A DNA stretch of 8,001 nt. Source: Chloroflexota bacterium. GTDB lineage: Bacteria > Chloroflexota > UBA6077. The notes under the pieces were generated by a model. That model was given only the letters and a program-made list of their open reading frames with translations, ran no database searches and had not been told where the DNA came from. This document shows positions 1-4,414 of the stretch, one piece after another; position 1 is the stretch's first letter; the number at the start of each line of letters is the position of its first letter. The translations under genes and the position numbers were made by a program. The stretch is from NCBI GenBank assembly GCA_023380955.1, contig JAMCTB010000131.1, forward strand, positions 3,001 through 11,001, read 5' to 3'.

Positions 1-18
1 ACAGGCAGGTTGCCGCCT

Positions 19-993
19 CTAGTTGATCCCCAGGTACTTCAGGATCCCCCGGGCGATGCCCCCCGCCACCAGGTCCGGCTGCTCCACCAGCAGGCTGCGA
101 TCCTTGGCTGTGGTCAGGAAGCCCATCTCCAGGATCACCCCCGGCGTCGTGGGAGCGATGGAGTGGTCGATGCCTCGATTGGCGAAGGCGTAGTAGGCGG
201 TCATGTTGACGGTGATGGTCCCTGGATGGTTCGGGAGCCCCGTGGCGGCGGCGTACTCGCCGGAGATGGCGTTGAGCAGTGCATCGTCTTTGGCCGGTAT
301 GCTGCTGCGGCTGGAGCGGGCAAGCTTGTAGCCCGAAAGGCTGGTGTTGGAGTTGGCGTCGCCGTGAAGGGCCACGAAGGCGTCTGCCTTGTACTGGCTG
401 GGTACGGTGGAGGGGATGAGATCGACGATGAGGTTCTGCTGCTCCAGCAGGGCAGCTACCCGGCGCGCGATGTCCAGGTTGATGTCCACCTCCCGCCAGC
501 CGCTCCCCTCGGCTCCCGTGGAGCCCCTGAGGCTGGCCAGCTCCGCTGCCTGCTCGGCGGCCTTCCAGTGGCCTGCCTGGATGCCGACTCGCAACTTTGG
601 GGTCACCTTGGATAGGGCCGATGCGAGGGGCGCGGGCAGGGGCGGCACCGTCGGGGCGGGCGCGGGCTGCGGCGTGACGGTGGGCTGCGGCGTGACGGTG
701 GGCCGCGGTGGATTGGTTGGGGCTGCCGTCGGCCCGGCTACGAGGGCCGACGGGTCCGTGGTTCGGCCGCCCCTGGAGCGTACGCTCTCTTCCGCGCTGG
801 CCGGGCGGATGGCCGCCGGGTCCGAGGACTGGGATCCAGTCTGGTCGACGGAAGCGGCGACCAGGGAGTTGGACGAGTCCTCGTGAGGGGACCGTCCAAG
901 GGGACCGGAGGCGAGGGCTACGCCGATCAAGAGGACCCCCACGGCCGTCACCAGGTGAGTCAGAGTCGATTCGCGCAGTCTAGGGCGTCGCAC
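19..993 (-). CDS. Secreted N-acetylmuramoyl-L-alanine amidase (Amidase_3-like, zinc-dependent)
   Basis: Predicted zinc amidase that cleaves the bond between N-acetylmuramic acid and the stem peptide of peptidoglycan, acting outside the membrane. The 324-residue product starts with a short basic stretch and a hydrophobic segment (about 12-30: signal peptide or anchor). A low-complexity Ser/Pro/Thr linker (about 35-130) follows, with TVTPQP repeats near 99-110, then the catalytic domain (about 134-323). Visible Amidase_3-type residues are His142 (in GIQAGHW), Glu168 (WREVDINLDIA), His210 (ALHGD) and Glu289 (ILEMGF), the expected three zinc ligands and catalytic Glu. The usual glycine/aspartate-rich signature after the first His is replaced by a longer insertion, so this is a divergent subgroup. 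The GTG start is chosen because GGGAGG lies 8 nt upstream. It has its own promoter and leader, and its stop is 19 nt from the window edge. Family call is firm; exact substrate and whether it is cleaved or membrane-tethered are inferred. Confidence 0.9.
   Translation of the reverse strand: MRRPRLRESTLTHLVTAVGVLLIGVALASGPLGRSPHEDSSNSLVAASVDQTGSQSSDPAAIRPASAEESVRSRGGRTTDPSALVAGPTAAPTNPPRPTVTPQPTVTPQPAPAPTVPPLPAPLASALSKVTPKLRVGIQAGHWKAAEQAAELASLRGSTGAEGSGWREVDINLDIARRVAALLEQQNLIVDLIPSTVPSQYKADAFVALHGDANSNTSLSGYKLARSSRSSIPAKDDALLNAISGEYAAATGLPNHPGTITVNMTAYYAFANRGIDHSIAPTTPGVILEMGFLTTAKDRSLLVEQPDLVAGGIARGILKYLGIN
664..708 (-). repeat. 18-bp tandem repeat coding for TVTPQP linker units
   Basis: Two exact consecutive copies of an 18-bp unit (664-681 and 682-699) are followed by a partial, slightly diverged third copy (700-708). 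The unit lies in frame in the amidase gene and encodes the repeated Thr-Val-Thr-Pro-Gln-Pro of the extracellular linker. Because the unit is a multiple of three, gain or loss of copies would only change linker length. Confidence 0.8.
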
Positions 994-1165
994 AACAGAT
1001 ACCTCCCTGGGAGTTGTAGGGTCCGCTGCGCCCGTCCGCGCCAGGGAAAGGGCAAGGCTGTGGCAGGGTCATCCCCGGCCGGCAGCGAGGGCGATTTGCT
1101 GTTGCGGAATTTCAGGTAAGGTCTGGTGAAATCGCGGGGCGTTCCCGACTGAAGAGGATTACGCT
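994..1165 (-). other. Long 5' leader of the amidase gene, no recognised riboswitch
   Basis: If transcription starts just after the extended -10 element at 1172-1177, the amidase mRNA has an untranslated leader of roughly 170 nt ending in the Shine-Dalgarno GGGAGG (1002-1007). I see no reading frame with a good ribosome-binding site in it. I also cannot match it to a known riboswitch, including the c-di-AMP (ydaO) class that sits upstream of wall hydrolases in other bacteria. The Shine-Dalgarno lies in a short self-complementary stretch (CTCC, CAG, GGAG), which could form only a weak 4-bp hairpin. The leader length depends on the promoter call. Confidence 0.35.
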
Positions 1166-1171
1166 GGGCGC

Positions 1172-1199
1172 ATTATATCAGAAGACAGGCAAGTGTACA
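1172..1199 (-). promoter_or_regulatory. Extended -10 promoter for the amidase gene
   Basis: On the minus strand, TGATATAAT (1172-1180) gives a perfect TATAAT hexamer at 1172-1177 preceded by the TGn of an extended -10. A partial -35, TGTACA (1194-1199, 4 of 6 matches to TTGACA), lies 16 bp upstream. The local sequence is AT-rich against the surrounding DNA and lies between the stop of the CoA-transferase gene and the amidase. The motif is seen directly; promoter activity is inferred. Confidence 0.6.
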
Positions 1200-1273
1200 T
1201 AGGGTGTCAGTGCGAGATTCAGAGATAGACTGCACCTGTTAGTAGAAGATAGAGACAAGCAACTACTACGGGG

Positions 1274-2488
1274 TTACTCTTCCTCAGCAGCCACCATCTG
1301 GGAGGCGGCACCCGCGTCGAGCAGCTGCCGGACGCGTTCCGCCGAGTAGCCGAGGAGGGAAGTGAGGACCTCGCGAGTGTGCTCGCCGAGGGCGGGCGTC
1401 GAGGTGAACTCCTCGCCGGGGGTGCGGGACATCTTGATGGGATTGCCCGCCATGTGCACCTCGCCGGCTCGCGGCTGCTTCACCGCCACCACCATGTTTC
1501 GTTCCTTGATGATGGGCTCGGCAAAGGTCTTGTCCAGGGTGTTCACGGGGGCCGCGGGGATGCCCATCTCCTCCATCCTGGCCATCCACTCGGCGGTGGT
1601 GCGGCTCGAGAGGATCTCCTCCACGATCTGCTTCAGCTCGTGGCGGTTTGCCCGCCGCTTCTTGGCGTTCTCGAAGCGAGGTTCCGTGGCCATGTCGGGA
1701 ACACCGAGGATCTGACACAGCTGCGCCCAGAACTTCTGCGAGCCGATCACCATGGCGATCTGGCCGTCCTTGGTGCGGTAGGCGCCGTGGGGGGTGATGC
1801 CCAGGTGTCCCGTGCCCAGGGGCTTGGGGACGACCCCGCTGAGGAAGTACCAGGGGACCCAGTAGGCCAGGAGCGAGACCTGGCAGTCGAACATGGATAC
1901 GTCCACCTGCTGGCCGCGGCCGCTCACGCTGCGCTCTGCCAGGGCGGCCAGGATGCCGATGGCCGCGAACTGGCCCGCCGCGAGGTCGCCGATGGGGGCG
2001 CCCACCTTGGCCAAATCGCCATCCTCCTGGCCGGTGAGGCTCAGGATGCCACCCGCGGCCTGGACGCACAGATCGAAGGCCGCCCGATGCTTGTAGGAGC
2101 CGGTGGAGCCGAAGCCGGTGACGGAGCAGGTGATGACCCGAGGGTTGATCTCGCTGAGGATCGGATAGTCGATGCGCAGCCTCTGCAGCACGCCGGGCCG
2201 GTAGTTGTCCAGCACCACGTCGGAGATGCGCACCAGATCGTAAAAGGCTTCGCGGCCCGCCTGGGTCTTCAGGTTCAGGACGATGCCGCGCTTGTTGCGG
2301 TTCACGGCCACGAAGTAGCCGCTCCACTCGCCCTGGTAGTAGGGTCCGATGCTGCGGAAGATGTCCCCCTCGGGGGGTTCGATCTTGATAACCTCGGCGC
2401 CAAGGTCCGCGAGGATCAATGTGCAGTAGGGGCCGGAGAGTGCTCCGGTGAGATCGAGGACCCGAACGCCGGTGAGCGCCTTTGCCAT
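1274..2488 (-). CDS. Class III (CaiB/BaiF family) CoA transferase
   Basis: Predicted cytosolic enzyme moving coenzyme A between acyl-CoA and a free carboxylic acid through an aspartyl-CoA thioester. The product is 404 residues from the chosen ATG, normal for the family (about 380-430). Family hallmarks are the N-terminal LxGVRVLDLTGALSGPYCT segment, LADLGAEVIKIEPPEGD, the NRNKRG and LNLK motifs, the FGSTGSY and FDLCVQAAGG stretches, and PIGDLAAG. In the last of these, Asp168 aligns with the catalytic aspartate of formyl-CoA transferase (Asp169). The middle (AxPRFENAKKRRANRHEL region) and C-terminal parts also fit. The frame is open to a TTG at 2507-2509, but the ATG at 2486-2488 is preferred: GAAGGA lies just before it and the promoter at 2527-2555 would leave almost no leader for the TTG. 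Such enzymes act on oxalate, carnitine, succinyl/mesaconate or arylpropionate substrates, and sequence alone does not say which. No partner decarboxylase, ligase or dehydrogenase lies nearby. Confidence 0.92.
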   Translation of the reverse strand: MAKALTGVRVLDLTGALSGPYCTLILADLGAEVIKIEPPEGDIFRSIGPYYQGEWSGYFVAVNRNKRGIVLNLKTQAGREAFYDLVRISDVVLDNYRPGVLQRLRIDYPILSEINPRVITCSVTGFGSTGSYKHRAAFDLCVQAAGGILSLTGQEDGDLAKVGAPIGDLAAGQFAAIGILAALAERSVSGRGQQVDVSMFDCQVSLLAYWVPWYFLSGVVPKPLGTGHLGITPHGAYRTKDGQIAMVIGSQKFWAQLCQILGVPDMATEPRFENAKKRRANRHELKQIVEEILSSRTTAEWMARMEEMGIPAAPVNTLDKTFAEPIIKERNMVVAVKQPRAGEVHMAGNPIKMSRTPGEEFTSTPALGEHTREVLTSLLGYSAERVRQLLDAGAASQMVAAEEE

Positions 2489-2526
2489 TCCTTCGCCCCC
2501 ATCGAGCAAGCTTGAGATGCGCGGCC

Positions 2527-2555
2527 ATTTTGTGGCTGGTGCCGACGCATGTCAA
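2527..2555 (-). promoter_or_regulatory. Sigma-70-type promoter for the CoA-transferase gene
   Basis: A perfect TTGACA (-35) lies at 2550-2555 on the minus strand. A 17-bp spacer follows, then CAAAAT (-10, 4 of 6 matches) at 2527-2532. The expected start point is near 2520, giving a leader of about 30 nt to the ATG at 2488. It sits in the 74-bp gap after the upstream gene ends, so the transferase can be transcribed on its own. The motif is seen directly; activity is inferred. Confidence 0.6.
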
Positions 2556-2562
2556 GCTCGCT

Positions 2563-2961
2563 CTATCGGAGGCTTGCTTCCATGGGCTCGGCAAGGTTCT
2601 GGCTGCCTTCGGCCTCGCCACTAACCAATGCAGTCCCGGCCGCCCGAGGAAGGAGCGGCCGTGACTGCATTGCGGCAGCTGGACGAGTCGCGGCTCGCCG
2701 GCCGAGCCACTCCTCGCCCGCGGGCGTTATCCTCACACCCCAAAGGAAAACGAGTCTGTTGTCCTCGCGCCTTTCCCGGGCGACGATCAGTCCGCGCCTC
2801 TTCACGTCAGCCAGCAGCGCCGAAAGCTGATCCGGTCCTACCAGGAGGCCGGACCTCCAGAGGACGTTCTTCAGATCCCAATCGGTGATCGATGTGCCAC
2901 TCTTCCATTGAGGCTTCTGCAGGGTGGAAAGGAGTAGCTGAATACAGTCTTCCTTATCCAT
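2563..2961 (-). CDS. Unrecognised protein with a winged-helix-like core, downstream of the bS22-like gene
   Basis: I do not recognise this gene. From the ATG at 2961 the product is 132 residues; the frame also allows a TTG at 2976 (137 residues), and neither start has a strong Shine-Dalgarno. Residues about 1-88 look like a small folded domain: helices around 3-15 and 28-37, then LSALLADVKRRGLIVARE, a charged loop, LVFLWGVRIT and PAGEEWL. This order of recognition-like helix, two strands and final helix resembles winged-helix DNA-binding domains, an inference from pattern only. No membrane segment is visible. Residues about 89-132 are low-complexity and Ala/Arg/Pro-rich, and their DNA contains a long inverted repeat (2626-2672), so the tail may not be under protein-level selection. 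It starts about 37 nt after the 30-codon basic protein gene and is probably co-transcribed with it. Same-strand position, no overlap and an open frame support it as real, but it could be a poorly conserved lineage-specific gene. Confidence 0.55.
   Translation of the reverse strand: MDKEDCIQLLLSTLQKPQWKSGTSITDWDLKNVLWRSGLLVGPDQLSALLADVKRRGLIVARERREDNRLVFLWGVRITPAGEEWLGRRAATRPAAAMQSRPLLPRAAGTALVSGEAEGSQNLAEPMEASLR
2626..2672. repeat. 18-bp imperfect inverted repeat with an 11-nt loop
   Basis: The left arm (2626-2643) and right arm (2655-2672) are reverse complements at 17 of 18 positions, separated by 11 nt. The stem is GC-rich and would be very stable as DNA cruciform or RNA hairpin on either strand. 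No T-tract follows on the minus strand, so it is not a standard Rho-independent terminator. It lies inside codons about 97-112 of the unrecognised gene. It could be an inserted palindromic repeat unit, an mRNA stability or attenuation element, or a protein-binding site. Confidence 0.85.
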
Positions 2962-2998
2962 CGACAGGCCCGCCAAATATGAAGATAGCGGTCAATCG

Positions 2999-3091
2999 CT
3001 AGCGATTCTTCTTGAAGCGCTCTCTCTTCAGTCGCTTCTTCAGCTTATGCTTCGTGATCTTCTTCCTGCGCTTCTTGACGACGGAGCTCAT
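2999..3091 (-). CDS. Very small basic protein of the bS22 / AURKAIP1-COX24 C-terminal family
   Basis: A 30-residue product read ATG (3089-3091) to TAG (2999-3001). It begins MSSVVKKRRKKITKHKLKK and is about 60% Lys/Arg with no acidic residue except one Glu. This matches the short motif (S-V-[IVL]-[KR]-K-R-R-K-[KR]-[MI]-x-K-[KH]-[KH]-x-[KR]) shared by the mycobacterial 30S protein bS22 and the C-terminal domain of mitochondrial mS38 (AURKAIP1/COX24). In those, the peptide threads into rRNA near the decoding region of the small subunit; here that role is by family analogy. Expression support is strong: AAAGGAGGT at 3096-3104 puts GGAGG 5 nt before the ATG, the best ribosome-binding site in the window. 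It follows a terminator at 3184-3212, so it must have its own promoter in the roughly 90 bp between, though I see no convincing hexamers there. Too short for common gene-calling cutoffs. Confidence 0.85.
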   Translation of the reverse strand: MSSVVKKRRKKITKHKLKKRLKRERFKKNR

Positions 3092-3095
3092 TCAC

Positions 3096-3104
3096 ACCTC
3101 CTTT
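3096..3104 (-). promoter_or_regulatory. Near-consensus Shine-Dalgarno that identifies the 30-codon gene
   Basis: On the minus strand AAAGGAGGT sits with 5 nt (TGTGA) between GGAGG and the ATG at 3091. This near-complete anti-16S complementarity at ideal spacing is the main reason for treating the short frame downstream as a gene. Confidence 0.85.
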
Positions 3105-3183
3105 TCCTAGGGTATGTCGTCCCCGGCCAGGCGCTAGTCACAGGGGGACTGTCGTATCTGTGGCTGTGGGCCATCGAGCGCAT

Positions 3184-3212
3184 AGAAAACCAGGCCCGCC
3201 CAGGCAGGCCTG
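3184..3212 (-). terminator. Rho-independent terminator closing the PBP-surE unit
   Basis: On the minus strand a 22-nt sequence (3191-3212) folds into a GC-rich stem of about 9 bp (one U-G pair) with a 4-nt CUGG loop. It is followed by G and then TTTTCT (3184-3189). It lies about 100 bp after the stop of the 94-residue gene and about 95 bp before the 30-codon gene, a natural place to end the upstream transcript. Confidence 0.8.
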
Positions 3213-3313
3213 CTGCAGGGCCACTTTACCAAGTTGGAGGCCGCGGCGCAAGTCCGGCTGAGTTGAGGGGCACCCGCTGGAGGCCTGTTGGCCCGGCCCT
3301 TCAGGGACGAAGA

Positions 3314-3598
3314 TCACCGATTGCCCTCGGCAGCCTCGAGCTTGTCGATGTGGCTCACCCAGTGGGCGATCTCCTCGGCGTTGGTTTCGTCCAGCCATCG
3401 CTGGTGGATCTTGGCGTCGGGCCACGGATAGGTGCAGATCCTCCTCACCCTCTCCGGGGGAACTCCGGCGATCTCCGCGATCTCCTCGATGCGTTCCTGG
3501 CTGATCTTGAAGAACTCCTCGTCCTCTTTGAAAGGGCGATCGCTCTTGATCTCGTAGTCGTAGAGTTCTTCCTCGTCCATCTCTGGCATTGGCGTCAT
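3314..3598 (-). CDS. Unrecognised acidic 94-residue protein downstream of surE
   Basis: I do not recognise a family. The product is a small, probably cytosolic protein with no membrane segment or signal peptide. The first 30 residues are strongly acidic (a run of Glu/Asp with Tyr). Residues about 33-56 (ISQERIEEIAEIAGVPPERV and the following RRIC) are predicted helical, with a turn that loosely resembles a helix-turn-helix or a small helical bundle. Residues about 58-86 are rich in aromatics (YPWPD, HQRWLD, AHWVSHID). The ATG at 3598 has GGGAG just upstream, but spacing is very tight (1 nt), so the internal ATGs at 3589 or 3580 may be the true start. It follows surE by 57 nt and precedes the terminator at 3184-3212, so it is probably the last gene of that unit. 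Its location suggests nothing specific about function. Confidence 0.7.
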   Translation of the reverse strand: MTPMPEMDEEELYDYEIKSDRPFKEDEEFFKISQERIEEIAEIAGVPPERVRRICTYPWPDAKIHQRWLDETNAEEIAHWVSHIDKLEAAEGNR

Positions 3599-3655
3599 GC
3601 TCCCGCTGCTGGTTGGTGGCGCATCTTCGCGCTGGAACGATGCGGGGAAAGTATA

Positions 3656-4414
3656 CTACAGGGAGAGGCTCCAGCCCTTCAACTGGTCGATCAGGGCGTA
3701 ATTGGTGAGGTCCATTTGGATCGGTGTGACCGATACGTAGTCGTTGGCCAGGGCCCAGATGTCGGTGCCCTCATCGGCCTGGCCCGTGGGCTCGTCGCCA
3801 CCGATCCAGTAGTAGCTGCGGCCGAAGGGGTCCTGGCGTTCGATCAGCTTGTCGCGATAGATCCTCTTACCCAGGCGGGTGACGAGTATCCCGCGAATCT
3901 GCTCTCTCGCCACGCTCGGTACGTTGACGTTGAGGAGGACGTCGGGCGCGATGCCTTTCTCCAGGGCCTGAGACGCCAGGCGAGCGGCAAACTGCGCCGC
4001 GATCTCGAAATCCCACTCTTGATAGGAGGCCAGAGAGACGGCGATGCCCGGCACCCCGTTGACCACGCTCTCCATGGCCGCCGCGACGGTGCCGGAGTAG
4101 GTGATGTCTCCGCCGAGATTCGCGCCCTTGTTGATGCCCGAGACCACGAGCGAAGGGCGCTCGCCGGCGAGGCCCAGCATGCCCATCGCGACGCAGTCCG
4201 ATGGGGTGCCGTCGCAGGCGTATCCTTCACCACCATCCCGCATGGTGACTCGGGTTACCCGCAGCGGCTTGTGCATGGTCTTGGTGTGGCCGGCGGCACT
4301 CCAGTTGTGATCGGGGGCGATGACCACCGTCTCGCCGACAACCGAAAGGGCGCTCCTCAGGGCGATCAATCCCTCGGAGTCGATACCGTCGTCGTTCGTT
4401 ACCAGGATTCTCAT
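3656..4414 (-). CDS. surE: 5'/3'-nucleotidase SurE
   Basis: Metal-dependent phosphatase that removes phosphate from nucleoside 5'- and 3'-monophosphates (some family members also trim short polyphosphate); cytosolic. The product is 252 residues, the usual family size. Signature residues are visible: MRILVTNDDG at the N-terminus with Asp8 and Asp9, Ser39 in the HNWSAAGHTKT stretch, Asn95 in VSGINKGANLGGD, followed by ITYSGTVAAAMES. Together these form the acidic metal site and phosphate-binding loop of SurE. The frame is open further upstream to 4510, but the ATG at 4412-4414 is clearly right because it begins the conserved core. That ATG shares ATGA with the stop codon of the PBP gene, implying translational coupling. 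In other bacteria surE often sits with pcm and stationary-phase or tRNA genes; pairing with a class A PBP is less familiar to me. Confidence 0.96.
   Translation of the reverse strand: MRILVTNDDGIDSEGLIALRSALSVVGETVVIAPDHNWSAAGHTKTMHKPLRVTRVTMRDGGEGYACDGTPSDCVAMGMLGLAGERPSLVVSGINKGANLGGDITYSGTVAAAMESVVNGVPGIAVSLASYQEWDFEIAAQFAARLASQALEKGIAPDVLLNVNVPSVAREQIRGILVTRLGKRIYRDKLIERQDPFGRSYYWIGGDEPTGQADEGTDIWALANDYVSVTPIQMDLTNYALIDQLKGWSLSL

Noticed and set aside
1..18. Possible terminator hairpin just after the amidase stop
   Set aside because: A short stem (AGGCGG/CC-GCCT with a bulge and 3-nt loop) can be drawn, but the window ends before any T-tract can be seen.
1284..2621. Alternative minus-strand frame of about 445 codons overlapping the CoA-transferase gene
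   Set aside because: Its product is Arg/Pro/Gly/His-rich low-complexity, as expected for a shifted frame; the overlapping frame has all CaiB/BaiF motifs.
3092..3183. Promoter for the 30-codon basic protein gene
   Set aside because: One must exist after the terminator if the gene is expressed independently, but the best hexamers (such as CATACC near 3113) have poor matches and wrong spacing, so I do not place it.
3650..3655. TATACT as a -10 element for the 94-residue gene
   Set aside because: The hexamer is good but no -35 is found at 16-18 bp (the nearest TTGAAG is 21 bp away) and there is no extended -10, so read-through from surE is simpler.
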